NCBI GenBank assembly: GCA_964017155.1
Contig: OZ024855.1
Span: 992,001-1,056,000 of the forward strand
Reading direction: 5' to 3'
From: Oasisia sp. SBJ-2009
Taxonomy: Eukaryota; Annelida; Polychaeta; Sabellida; Siboglinidae
DNA length: 64,000 nucleotides
In this document: positions 22,894 through 37,006 of the stretch, one piece after another
How the letters are laid out: every line of letters begins with the position of its first letter
Position numbering within the stretch: the first letter of the stretch is position 1
Position numbers and translations under genes: made by a program
The notes under the pieces: generated by a model
The model's database searches: none
Seen by the model: the letters and a program-made list of their open reading frames with translations, nothing else
Told to the model about the DNA's origin: nothing

Positions 22894-24909
22894 TATAATA
22901 GCTACTTTGAGGTGGGTCCGACTTGTACATAAGTGCCAAATAGTGAAATTCTGAACAAAAATTGAGAGTATACGTGCTTTTATGAGAGAGTGCGCGTGAA
23001 GGTACGCGCCCGCAAGAGTAGGCATTCATGTACAAGTCGGGCCCACCTCAATTTTGGTATTATAACTGTATCTTTGCCAATATTTGATACTTGATTTTGT
23101 TAATTCAATCAATTATAATCATCTTGCGCATATTAATGTTTTATATACAGCGCGTCTTAGCATACATTTGAGGTCGAAAAGACAGCGTGGTCGGCATCAA
23201 CAAACTGTTTATTGCTCATTCCATATGCACAGCGCAGTAACATGCACCGCTGCGCTTGCGACTGGCACAAATCGCGCTGTCTTTTCGACCTCAACAGTTT
23301 GCCAAGACGCGCTGTTTATAAAACATAAATACTCGCAAGATGATTGTAATTGAATGAATTAATTTAATCAAGTATCAAATGTTGGCAAAAATACTGATAT
23401 AATAGCAACTTTGAGGTGGGTCCGACTTGTACATAAGTGCCAAATAGTGAAATTCTGAACAAAAATTGAGAGTATACGTGCTTTTATGAGAGAGAGCGCG
23501 TGAAGGTACGCGCCCGCAAAAGTAGGCATTCATGTACAAGTCGGGCCCACCTCAATTTTGGTATTATAACTGTATCTTTGCCAATATTTGATACTTGATT
23601 TTGTTAACTCAATCAATTATAATCATCTTGCGCATATTAATGTTTTATATACAGCGCGTCTTAGCAGACATTTGAGGTCGAAAAAACAGCGTGGTCGGCA
23701 TAAACAAACTGTTTATTGCTCATTCCATATGCACAGCGCAGTAACATGCACCGCTGCGCTTGCGACTGGCACAAATCGCGCTGTCTTTTCGACCTCAACA
23801 GTTTGCCAAGACGCGCTGTTTATAAAACATAAATACGCGCAAGATGATTGTAATTGAATGAATTAATTTAATCAAGTATCAAATGTTGGCAAAAATACTG
23901 ATATAATAGCAACTTTGAGGTGGGTCCGACTTGTACATAAGTGCCAAATAGTGAAATTCTGAACAAAAATTGAGAGTATACGTGCTTTTATGAGAGAGTG
24001 CGCGTGAAGGTACGCGCCCGCAAGAGTAGGCATTCATGTACAAGTCGGGCCCACCTCAATGTTGGTATTATAACTGTATCTTTGCCAATATTTGATACTT
24101 GATTTTGTTAATTCAATCAATTATAATCATCTTGCGCATATTAATGTTTTATATACAGCGCGTCTTAGCAGACATTTGAGGTCGAAAAGACAGCGTGGTC
24201 GGCATAAACAAATTGTTTATTGCTCATTCCATATGCACAGCGCAGTAACATGCACCGCTGCGCTTGCGACTGGCACAAATCGCGCTGTCTTTTCGACCTC
24301 AACAGTTTGCCAAGACGCGCTGTTTATAAAACATAAATACGCGCAAGATGATTGTAATTGAATGAATTAATTTAATCAAGTATCAAATGTTGGCAAAAAT
24401 ACTGATATAATAGCAACTTTGAGGTGGGTCCGACTTGTACATAAGTGCCAAATAGTGAAATTCTGAACAAAAATTGAGAGTATACGTGCTTTTATGAGAG
24501 AGTGCGCGTGAAGGTACGCGCCCGCAAGAGTAGGCATTCATGTACAAGTCGGGCCCACCTCAATGTTGGTATTATAACTGTATCTTTGCCAATATTTGAT
24601 ACTTGATTTTGTTAATTCAATCAATTATAATCATCTTGCGCATATTAATGTTTTATATACAGCGCGTCTTAGCAGACATTTGAGGTCGAAAAGACAGCGT
24701 GGTCGGCATAAACAAATTGTTTATTGCTCATTCCATATGCACAGCGCAGTAACATGCACCGCTGCGCTTGCGACTGGCACAAATCGCGCTGTCTTTTCGA
24801 CCTCAACAGTTTGCCAAGACGCGCTGTTTATAAAACATAAATACGCGCAAGATGATTGTAATTGAATGAATTAATTTAATCAAGTATCAAATGTTGGCAA
24901 AAATACTGA
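22894..24909 (+). repeat. 4-mer higher-order block I-E-D-D, copy 1 (2016 bp)
   Basis: Copies start at 22894, 23398, 23902 and 24406. The order and most markers are repeated in the next 2016 bp. The E copy here has gaaattctg where the next block has gaaattatg, so the two blocks are not fully identical. The two adjacent D copies look identical to each other. Confidence 0.9.
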
Positions 24910-26925
24910 TATAATAGCTACTTTGAGGTGGGTCCGACTTGTACATAAGTGCCAAATAGTGAAATTCTGAACAAAAATTGAGAGTATACGTGCTTTTATG
25001 AGAGAGTGCGCGTGAAGGTACGCGCCCGCAAGAGTAGGCATTCATGTACAAGTCGGGCCCACCTCAATTTTGGTATTATAACTGTATCTTTGCCAATATT
25101 TGATACTTGATTTTGTTAATTCAATCAATTATAATCATCTTGCGCATATTAATGTTTTATATACAGCGCGTCTTAGCATACATTTGAGGTCGAAAAGACA
25201 GCGTGGTCGGCATCAACAAACTGTTTATTGCTCATTCCATATGCACAGCGCAGTAACATGCACCGCTGCGCTTGCGACTGGCACAAATCGCGCTGTCTTT
25301 TCGACCTCAACAGTTTGCCAAGACGCGCTGTTTATAAAACATAAATACTCGCAAGATGATTGTAATTGAATGAATTAATTTAATCAAGTATCAAATGTTG
25401 GCAAAAATACTGATATAATAGCAACTTTGAGGTGGGTCCGACTTGTACATAAGTGCCAAATAGTGAAATTATGAACAAAAATTGAGAGTATACGTGCTTT
25501 TATGAGAGAGAGCGCGTGAAGGTACGCGCCCGCAAAAGTAGGCATTCATGTACAAGTCGGGCCCACCTCAATTTTGGTATTATAACTGTATCTTTGCCAA
25601 TATTTGATACTTGATTTTGTTAACTCAATCAATTATAATCATCTTGCGCATATTAATGTTTTATATACAGCGCGTCTTAGCAGACATTTGAGGTCGAAAA
25701 AACAGCGTGGTCGGCATAAACAAACTGTTTATTGCTCATTCCATATGCACAGCGCAGTAACATGCACCGCTGCGCTTGCGACTGGCACAAATCGCGCTGT
25801 CTTTTCGACCTCAACAGTTTGCCAAGACGCGCTGTTTATAAAACATAAATACGCGCAAGATGATTGTAATTGAATGAATTAATTTAATCAAGTATCAAAT
25901 GTTGGCAAAAATACTGATATAATAGCAACTTTGAGGTGGGTCCGACTTGTACATAAGTGCCAAATAGTGAAATTCTGAACAAAAATTGAGAGTATACGTG
26001 CTTTTATGAGAGAGTGCGCGTGAAGGTACGCGCCCGCAAGAGTAGGCATTCATGTACAAGTCGGGCCCACCTCAATGTTGGTATTATAACTGTATCTTTG
26101 CCAATATTTGATACTTGATTTTGTTAATTCAATCAATTATAATCATCTTGCGCATATTAATGTTTTATATACAGCGCGTCTTAGCAGACATTTGAGGTCG
26201 AAAAGACAGCGTGGTCGGCATAAACAAATTGTTTATTGCTCATTCCATATGCACAGCGCAGTAACATGCACCGCTGCGCTTGCGACTGGCACAAATCGCG
26301 CTGTCTTTTCGACCTCAACAGTTTGCCAAGACGCGCTGTTTATAAAACATAAATACGCGCAAGATGATTGTAATTGAATGAATTAATTTAATCAAGTATC
26401 AAATGTTGGCAAAAATACTGATATAATAGCAACTTTGAGGTGGGTCCGACTTGTACATAAGTGCCAAATAGTGAAATTCTGAACAAAAATTGAGAGTATA
26501 CGTGCTTTTATGAGAGAGTGCGCGTGACGGTACGCGCCCGCAAGAGTAGGCATTCATGTACAAGTCGGGCCCACCTCAATGTTGGTATTATAACTGTATC
26601 TTTGCCAATATTTGATACTTGATTTTGTTAATTCAATCAATTATAATCATCTTGCGCATATTAATGTTTTATATACAGCGCGTCTTAGCAGACATTTGAG
26701 GTCGAAAAGACAGCGTGGTCGGCATAAACAAATTGTTTATTGCTCATTCCATATGCACAGCGCAGTAACATGCACCGCTGCGCTTGCGACTGGCACAAAT
26801 CGCGCTGTCTTTTCGACCTCAACAGTTTGCCAAGACGCGCTGTTTATAAAACATAAATACGCGCAAGATGATTGTAATTGAATGAATTAATTTAATCAAG
26901 TATCAAATGTTGGCAAAAATACTGA
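24910..26925 (+). repeat. 4-mer higher-order block I-E-D-D, copy 2 (2016 bp)
   Basis: Copies start at 24910, 25414, 25918 and 26422. It is a direct tandem repeat of the preceding block. The E copy carries aaattatgaac, as in the 8-mer units. The second D has a private gcgtgacgg. Confidence 0.9.
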
Positions 26926-29900
26926 TATAATAGCTACTTTGAGGTGGGTCCGACTTGTACATAAGTGCCAAATAGTGAAATTCTGAACAAAAATTGAGAG
27001 TATACGTGCTTTTATGAGAGAGTGCGCGTGAAGGTACGCGCCCGCAAGAGTAGGCATTCATGTACAAGTCGGGCCCACCTCAATTTTGGTATTATAACTG
27101 TATCTTTGCCAATATTTGATACTTGATTTTGTTAATTCAATCAATTATAATCATCTTGCGCATATTAATGTTTTATATACAGCGCGTCTTAGCATACATT
27201 TGAGGTCGAAAAGACAGCGTGGTCGGCATCAACAAACTGTTTATTGCTCATTCCATATGCACAGCGCAGTAACATGCACCGCTGCGCTTGCGACTGGCAC
27301 AAATCGCGCTGTCTTTTCGACCTCAACAGTTTGCCAAGACGCGCTGTTTATAAAACATAAATACTCGCAAGATGATTGTAATTGAATGAATTAATTTAAT
27401 CAAGTATCAAATGTTGGCAAAAATACTGATATAATAGCAACTTTGAGGTGGGTCCGACTTGTACATAAGTGCCAAATAGTGAAATTATGAACAAAAATTG
27501 AGAGTATACGTGCTTTTATGAGAGAGAGCGCGTGAAGGTACGCGCCCGCAAAAGTAGGCATTCATGTACAAGTCGGGCCCACCTCAATTTTGGTATTATA
27601 ACTGTATCTTTGCCAATATTTGATACTTGATTTTGTTAACTCAATCAATTATAATCATCTTGCGCATATTAATGTTTTATATACAGCGCGTCTTAGCAGA
27701 CATTTGAGGTCGAAAAAACAGCGTGGTCGGCATAAACAAACTGTTTATTGCTCATTCCATATGCACAGCGCAGTAACATGCACCGCTGCGCTTGCGACTG
27801 GCACAAATCGCGCTGTCTTTTCGACCTCAACAGTTTGCCAAGACGCGCTGTTTATAAAACATAAATACGCGCAAGATGATTGTAATTGAATGAATTAATT
27901 TAATCAAGTATCAAATGTTGGCAAAAATACTGATATAATAGCAACTTTGAGGTGGGTCCGACTTGTACATAAGTGCCAAATAGTGAAATTCTGAACAAAA
28001 ATTGAGAGTATACGTGCTTTTATGAGAGAGTGCGCGTGAAGGTACGCGCCCGCAAGAGTAGGCATTCATGTACAAGTCGGGCCCACCTCAATGTTGGTAT
28101 TATAACTGTATCTTTGCCAATATTTGATACTTGATTTTGTTAATTCAATCAATTATAATCATCTTGCGCATATTAATGTTTTATATACAGCGCGTCTTAG
28201 CAGACATTTGAGGTCGAAAAGACAGCGTGGTCGGCATAAACAAATTGTTTATTGCTCATTCCATATGCACAGCGCAGTAACATGCACCGCTGCGCTTGCG
28301 ACTGGCACAAATCGCGCTGTCTTTTCGACCTCAACAGTTTGCCAAGACGCGCTGTTTATAAAACATAAATACGCGCAAGATGATTGTAATTGAATGAATT
28401 AATTTAATCAAGTATCAAATGTTGGCAAAAATACTGATATAATACCAACATTGAGGTGGGTCCGACTTGTACATAAGTGCCAAATAGTGAAATTCTGAAC
28501 AAAAATTGAGAGTATACGTGCTTTTATGAGAGAGAGCGCGTGAAGGTACGCGCCCGCAAGAGTAGGCATTCATGTACAAGTCGGGCCCACCTCAATGTTG
28601 GTATTATAACTGTATCTTTGCCAATATTTGATACTTGATTTTGTTAATTCAATCAATTATAATCATCTTGCGCATATTAATGTTTTATATACTGCGCGTC
28701 TTAGCAGACATTTGAGGTCGAAAAGACAGCGTGGTCGGCATAAACAAACTGTTTATTGCTCATTCCATATGCACAGCGCAGTAACATGCACCGCTGCCCT
28801 TGCGACTGGCACAAATCGCGCTGTCTTTTCGACCTCAACAGTTTGCCAAGACGCGCTGTTTATAAAACATAAATACTCGCAAGATGATTGTAATTGAATG
28901 AATTAATTTAATCAAGTATCAAATGTTGGCAAAAATACTGATATAATAGCAACTTTGAGGTGGGTCCGACTTGTACATAAGTGCCAAATAGTGAAATTCT
29001 GAACAAAAATTGAGAGTATACGTGCTTTTATGAGAGAGAGCGCGTGAAGGTACGCGCCAGCAAAAGTAGGCATTCATGTACAAGTCGGGCCCACCTCAAT
29101 TTTGGTATTATAACTGTATCTTTGCCAATATTTGATACTTGATTTTGTTAATTCAATCAATTATAATCATCTTGCGCATATTAATGTTTTATATACAGCG
29201 CGTCTTAGCAGACATTTGAGGTCGAAAAGACAGCGTGGTCGGCATAAACAAATTGTTTATTGCTCATTCCATATGCACAGCGCAGTAACATGCACCGCTG
29301 CGCTTGCGACTGGCACAAATCGCGCTGTCTTTTCGACCTCAACAGTTTGCCAAGACGCGCTGTTTATAAAACATAAATACGCGCAAGATGATTGTAATTG
29401 AATGAATTAATTTAATCAAGTATCAAATGTTGGCAAAAATACTGATATAATACCAACATTGAGGTGGGTCCGACTTGTACATAAGTGCCAAATAGTGAAA
29501 TTCTGAACAAAAATTGAGAGTATACGTGCTTTTATGAGAGAGAGCGCGTGAAGGTACGCGCCCGCAAGAGTAGGCATTCATGTACAAGTCGGGCCCACCT
29601 CAATTTTGGTATTATAACTGTATCTTTGCCAATATTTGATACTTGATTTTGTTAACTCAATCAATTATAATCATCTTGCGCATATTAATGTTTTATATAC
29701 AGCGCGTCTTAGCAGACATTTGAGGTCGAAAAGACAGCGTGGTCGGCATAAACAAACTGTTTATTGCTCATTCCATATGCACAGCGCAGTAACATGCACC
29801 GCTGCGCTTGCGACTGGCACAAATCGCGCTGTCTTTTCGACCTCAACAGTTTGCCAAGACGCGCTGTTTATAAAACATAAATACGCGCAAGATGATTGTA

Positions 29901-30957
29901 ATTGAATGAATTAATTTAATCAAGTATCAAATGTTGGCAAAAATACTGATATAATAGCAACTTTGAGGTGGGTCCGACTTGTACATAAGTGCCAAATAGT
30001 GAAATTCTGAACAAAAATTGAGAGTATACGTGCTTTTATGAGAGAGTGCGCGTGAAGGTACGCGCCCGCAAGAGTAGGCATTCATGTACAAGTCGGGCCC
30101 ACCTCAATGTTGGTATTATAACTGTATCTTTGCCAATATTTGATACTTGATTTTGTTAATTCAATCAATTATAATCATCTTGCGCATATTAATGTTTTAT
30201 ATACAGCGCGTCTTAGCAGACATTTGAGGTCGAAAAGACAGCGTGGTCGGCATAAACAAATTGTTTATTGCTCATTCCATATGCACAGCGCAGTAACATG
30301 CACCGCTGCGCTTGCGACTGGCACAAATCGCGCTGTCTTTTCGACCTCAACAGTTTGCCAAGACGCGCTGTTTATAAAACATAAATACGCGCAAGATGAT
30401 TGTAATTGAATGAATTAATTTAATCAAGTATCAAATGTTGGCAAAAATACTGATATAATACCAACATTGAGGTGGGTCCGACTTGTACATAAGTGCCAAA
30501 TAGTGAAATTCTGAACAAAAATTGAGAGTATACGTGCTTTTATGAGAGAGAGCGCGTGAAGGTACGCGCCCGCAAGAGTAGGCATTCATGTACAAGTCGG
30601 GCCCACCTCAATTTTGGTATTATAACTGTATCTTTGCCAATATTTGATACTTGATTTTGTTAATTCAATCAATTATAATCATCTTGCGCATATTAATGTT
30701 TTATATACAGCGCGTCTTAGCAGACATTTGAGGTCGAAAAGACAGCGTGGTCGGCATAAACAAACTGTTTATTGCTCATTCCATATGCACAGCGCAGTAA
30801 CATGCACCGCTACGCTTGCGACTGGCACAAATCGCGCTGTCTTTTCGACCTCAACAGTTTGCCAAGACGCGCTGTTTATAAAACATAAATACGCGCAAGA
30901 TGATTGTAATTGAATGAATTAATTTAATCAAGTATCAAATGTTGGCAAAAATACTGA
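26926..30957 (+). repeat. 8-mer higher-order repeat, copy 2 (4032 bp)
   Basis: Monomers start at 26926, 27430, 27934, 28438, 28942, 29446, 29950 and 30454, in the order I-E-D-S-D-T-D-A. All position-specific marks listed for the copy at 16342 are present: aaattatgaac in E, gcgccagcaaaag in the second D, and gctacgctt in A. It is followed immediately by another copy. Confidence 0.94.
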
Positions 30958-33900
30958 TATAATAGCTACTTTGAGGTGGGTCCGACTTGTACATAAGTGC
31001 CAAATAGTGAAATTCTGAACAAAAATTGAGAGTATACGTGCTTTTATGAGAGAGTGCGCGTGAAGGTACGCGCCCGCAAGAGTAGGCATTCATGTACAAG
31101 TCGGGCCCACCTCAATTTTGGTATTATAACTGTATCTTTGCCAATATTTGATACTTGATTTTGTTAATTCAATCAATTATAATCATCTTGCGCATATTAA
31201 TGTTTTATATACAGCGCGTCTTAGCATACATTTGAGGTCGAAAAGACAGCGTGGTCGGCATCAACAAACTGTTTATTGCTCATTCCATATGCACAGCGCA
31301 GTAACATGCACCGCTGCGCTTGCGACTGGCACAAATCGCGCTGTCTTTTCGACCTCAACAGTTTGCCAAGACGCGCTGTTTATAAAACATAAATACTCGC
31401 AAGATGATTGTAATTGAATGAATTAATTTAATCAAGTATCAAATGTTGGCAAAAATACTGATATAATAGCAACTTTGAGGTGGGTCCGACTTGTACATAA
31501 GTGCCAAATAGTGAAATTATGAACAAAAATTGAGAGTATACGTGCTTTTATGAGAGAGAGCGCGTGAAGGTACGCGCCCGCAAAAGTAGGCATTCATGTA
31601 CAAGTCGGGCCCACCTCAATTTTGGTATTATAACTGTATCTTTGCCAATATTTGATACTTGATTTTGTTAACTCAATCAATTATAATCATCTTGCGCATA
31701 TTAATGTTTTATATACAGCGCGTCTTAGCAGACATTTGAGGTCGAAAAAACAGCGTGGTCGGCATAAACAAACTGTTTATTGCTCATTCCATATGCACAG
31801 CGCAGTAACATGCACCGCTGCGCTTGCGACTGGCACAAATCGCGCTGTCTTTTCGACCTCAACAGTTTGCCAAGACGCGCTGTTTATAAAACATAAATAC
31901 GCGCAAGATGATTGTAATTGAATGAATTAATTTAATCAAGTATCAAATGTTGGCAAAAATACTGATATAATAGCAACTTTGAGGTGGGTCCGACTTGTAC
32001 ATAAGTGCCAAATAGTGAAATTCTGAACAAAAATTGAGAGTATACGTGCTTTTATGAGAGAGTGCGCGTGAAGGTACGCGCCCGCAAGAGTAGGCATTCA
32101 TGTACAAGTCGGGCCCACCTCAATGTTGGTATTATAACTGTATCTTTGCCAATATTTGATACTTGATTTTGTTAATTCAATCAATTATAATCATCTTGCG
32201 CATATTAATGTTTTATATACAGCGCGTCTTAGCAGACATTTGAGGTCGAAAAGACAGCGTGGTCGGCATAAACAAATTGTTTATTGCTCATTCCATATGC
32301 ACAGCGCAGTAACATGCACCGCTGCGCTTGCGACTGGCACAAATCGCGCTGTCTTTTCGACCTCAACAGTTTGCCAAGACGCGCTGTTTATAAAACATAA
32401 ATACGCGCAAGATGATTGTAATTGAATGAATTAATTTAATCAAGTATCAAATGTTGGCAAAAATACTGATATAATACCAACATTGAGGTGGGTCCGACTT
32501 GTACATAAGTGCCAAATAGTGAAATTCTGAACAAAAATTGAGAGTATACGTGCTTTTATGAGAGAGAGCGCGTGAAGGTACGCGCCCGCAAGAGTAGGCA
32601 TTCATGTACAAGTCGGGCCCACCTCAATGTTGGTATTATAACTGTATCTTTGCCAATATTTGATACTTGATTTTGTTAATTCAATCAATTATAATCATCT
32701 TGCGCATATTAATGTTTTATATACTGCGCGTCTTAGCAGACATTTGAGGTCGAAAAGACAGCGTGGTCGGCATAAACAAACTGTTTATTGCTCATTCCAT
32801 ATGCACAGCGCAGTAACATGCACCGCTGCCCTTGCGACTGGCACAAATCGCGCTGTCTTTTCGACCTCAACAGTTTGCCAAGACGCGCTGTTTATAAAAC
32901 ATAAATACTCGCAAGATGATTGTAATTGAATGAATTAATTTAATCAAGTATCAAATGTTGGCAAAAATACTGATATAATAGCAACTTTGAGGTGGGTCCG
33001 ACTTGTACATAAGTGCCAAATAGTGAAATTCTGAACAAAAATTGAGAGTATACGTGCTTTTATGAGAGAGAGCGCGTGAAGGTACGCGCCAGCAAAAGTA
33101 GGCATTCATGTACAAGTCGGGCCCACCTCAATTTTGGTATTATAACTGTATCTTTGCCAATATTTGATACTTGATTTTGTTAATTCAATCAATTATAATC
33201 ATCTTGCGCATATTAATGTTTTATATACAGCGCGTCTTAGCAGACATTTGAGGTCGAAAAGACAGCGTGGTCGGCATAAACAAATTGTTTATTGCTCATT
33301 CCATATGCACAGCGCAGTAACATGCACCGCTGCGCTTGCGACTGGCACAAATCGCGCTGTCTTTTCGACCTCAACAGTTTGCCAAGACGCGCTGTTTATA
33401 AAACATAAATACGCGCAAGATGATTGTAATTGAATGAATTAATTTAATCAAGTATCAAATGTTGGCAAAAATACTGATATAATACCAACATTGAGGTGGG
33501 TCCGACTTGTACATAAGTGCCAAATAGTGAAATTCTGAACAAAAATTGAGAGTATACGTGCTTTTATGAGAGAGAGCGCGTGAAGGTACGCGCCCGCAAG
33601 AGTAGGCATTCATGTACAAGTCGGGCCCACCTCAATTTTGGTATTATAACTGTATCTTTGCCAATATTTGATACTTGATTTTGTTAACTCAATCAATTAT
33701 AATCATCTTGCGCATATTAATGTTTTATATACAGCGCGTCTTAGCAGACATTTGAGGTCGAAAAGACAGCGTGGTCGGCATAAACAAACTGTTTATTGCT
33801 CATTCCATATGCACAGCGCAGTAACATGCACCGCTGCGCTTGCGACTGGCACAAATCGCGCTGTCTTTTCGACCTCAACAGTTTGCCAAGACGCGCTGTT

Positions 33901-34989
33901 TATAAAACATAAATACGCGCAAGATGATTGTAATTGAATGAATTAATTTAATCAAGTATCAAATGTTGGCAAAAATACTGATATAATAGCAACTTTGAGG
34001 TGGGTCCGACTTGTACATAAGTGCCAAATAGTGAAATTCTGAACAAAAATTGAGAGTATACGTGCTTTTATGAGAGAGTGCGCGTGAAGGTACGCGCCCG
34101 CAAGAGTAGGCATTCATGTACAAGTCGGGCCCACCTCAATGTTGGTATTATAACTGTATCTTTGCCAATATTTGATACTTGATTTTGTTAATTCAATCAA
34201 TTATAATCATCTTGCGCATATTAATGTTTTATATACAGCGCGTCTTAGCAGACATTTGAGGTCGAAAAGACAGCGTGGTCGGCATAAACAAATTGTTTAT
34301 TGCTCATTCCATATGCACAGCGCAGTAACATGCACCGCTGCGCTTGCGACTGGCACAAATCGCGCTGTCTTTTCGACCTCAACAGTTTGCCAAGACGCGC
34401 TGTTTATAAAACATAAATACGCGCAAGATGATTGTAATTGAATGAATTAATTTAATAAAGTATCAAATGTTGGCAAAAATACTGATATAATACCAACATT
34501 GAGGTGGGTCCGACTTGTACATAAGTGCCAAATAGTGAAATTCTGAACAAAAATTGAGAGTATACGTGCTTTTATGAGAGAGAGCGCGTGAAGGTACGCG
34601 CCCGCAAGAGTAGGCATTCATGTACAAGTCGGGCCCACCTCAATTTTGGTATTATAACTGTATCTTTGCCAATATTTGATACTTGATTTTGTTAATTCAA
34701 TCAATTATAATCATCTTGCGCATATTAATGTTTTATATACAGCGCGTCTTAGCAGACATTTGAGGTCGAAAAGACAGCGTGGTCGGCATAAACAAACTGT
34801 TTATTGCTCATTCCATATGCACAGCGCAGTAACATGCACCGCTACGCTTGCGACTGGCACAAATCGCGCTGTCTTTTCGACCTCAACAGTTTGCCAAGAC
34901 GCGCTGTTTATAAAACATAAATACGCGCAAGATGATTGTAATTGAATGAATTAATTTAATCAAGTATCAAATGTTGGCAAAAATACTGA
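30958..34989 (+). repeat. 8-mer higher-order repeat, copy 3 (4032 bp)
   Basis: Monomers start at 30958, 31462, 31966, 32470, 32974, 33478, 33982 and 34486. It is in tandem with copy 2 and appears nearly identical to it. The one difference I noticed is ttaataaagtatc in the seventh monomer where the others have ttaatcaagtatc. Confidence 0.94.
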
Positions 34990-37006
34990 TATAATAGCTA
35001 CTTTGAGGTGGGTCCGACTTGTACATAAGTGCCAAATAGTGAAATTCTGAACAAAAATTGAGAGTATACGTGCTTTTATGAGAGAGTGCGCGTGAAGGTA
35101 CGCGCCCGCAAGAGTAGGCATTCATGTACAAGTCGGGCCCACCTCAATTTTGGTATTATAACTGTATCTTTGCCAATATTTGATACTTGATTTTGTTAAT
35201 TCAATCAATTATAATCATCTTGCGCATATTAATGTTTTACATACAGCGCGTCTTAGCATACATTTGAGGTCGAAAAGACAGCGTGGTCGGCATCAACAAA
35301 CTGTTTATTGCTCATTCCATATGCACAGCGCAGTAACATGCACCGCTGCGCTTGCGACTGGCACAAATCGCGCTGTCTTTTCGACCTCAACAGTTTGCCA
35401 AGACGCGCTGTTTATAAAACATAAATACTCGCAAGATGATTGTAATTGAATGAATTAATTTAATCAAGTATCAAATGTTGGCAAAAATACTGATATAATA
35501 GCAACTTTGAGGTGGGTCCGACTTGTACATAAGTGCCAAATAGTGAAATTCTGAACAAAAATTGAGAGTATACGTGCTTTTATGAGAGAGAGCGCGTGAA
35601 GGTACGCGCCCGCAAAAGTAGGCATTCATGTACAAGTCGGGCCCACCTCAATTTTGGTATTATAACTGTATCTTTGCCAATATTTGATACTTGATTTTGT
35701 TAATTCAATCAATTATAATCATCTTGCGCATATTAATGTTTTATATACAGCGCGTCTTAGCAGACATTTGAGGTCGAAAAGACAGCGTGGTCGGCATAAA
35801 CAAATTGTTTATTGCTCATTCCATATGCACAGCGCAGTAACATGCACCGCTGCGCTTGCGACTGGCACAAATCGCGCTGTCTTTTCGACCTCAACAGTTT
35901 GCCAAGACGCGCTGTTTATAAAACATAAATACGCGCAAGATGATTGTAATTGAATGAATTAATTTAATCAAGTATCAAATGTTGGCAAAAATACTGATAT
36001 AATACCAACATTGAGGTGGGTCCGACTTGTACATAAGTGCCAAATAGTGAAATTCTGAACAAAAATTGAGAGTATACGTGCTTTTATGAGAGAGAGCGCG
36101 TGAAGGTACGCGCCCGCAAGAGTAGGCATTCATGTACAAGTCGGGCCCACCTCAATGTTGGTATTATAACTGTATCTTTGCCAATATTTGATACTTGATT
36201 TTGTTAATTCAATCAATTATAATCATCTTGCGCATATTAATGTTTTATATACTGCGCGTCTTAGCAGACATTTGAGGTCGAAAAGACAGCGTGGTCGGCA
36301 TAAACAAACTGTTTATTGCTCATTCCATATGCACAGCGCAGTAACATGCACCGCTGCCCTTGCGACTGGCACAAATCGCGCTGTCTTTTCGACCTCAACA
36401 GTTTGCCAAGACGCGCTGTTTATAAAACATAAATACTCGCAAGATGATTGTAATTGAATGAATTAATTTAATCAAGTATCAAATGTTGGCAAAAAATACT
36501 GATATAATAGCAACTTTGAGGTGGGTCCGACTTGTACATAAGTGCCAAATAGTGAAATTTTGAAAACAAATTGAGAGTATACGTGCTTTTATGAGAGAGT
36601 GCGCGTGAAGGTACGCGCCCGCAAGAGTAGGCATTCATGTACAAGTCGAGCCCACCTCAATTTTGGTATTATAACTGTATCTTTGCCAATATTTGATACT
36701 TGATTTTGTTAACTCAATCAATTATAATAATCTTGCGCATATTAATGTTTTATATACAGCGCGTCTTAGCAGACATTTGAGGTCGAAAAGACAGCGTGGT
36801 CGGCATAAACAAACTGCTTATTGCTCATTCCATATGCACAGAGCAGTAACATGCACCGCTGCGCTTGCGACTGGCACAAATCGCGCTGTCTTTTCGACCT
36901 CAACAGTTTGCCAAGACGCGCTGTTTATAAAACATAAATACGCGCAAGATGATTGTAATTGAATGAATTAATTTAATCAAGTATCAAATGTTGGCAAAAA
37001 TACTGA
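34990..37006 (+). repeat. Block of four monomers: I-D-S-N
   Basis: Copies start at 34990, 35494, 35998 and 36503. The I copy has a private ttacatacag. The S copy is 505 bp because of an extra A in ggcaaaaaatactg. The N copy has private changes in spacer B, actgcttatt and cacagagcag; the second removes a pair of the 7-bp AGCGCAG/CTGCGCT hairpin. Confidence 0.9.
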
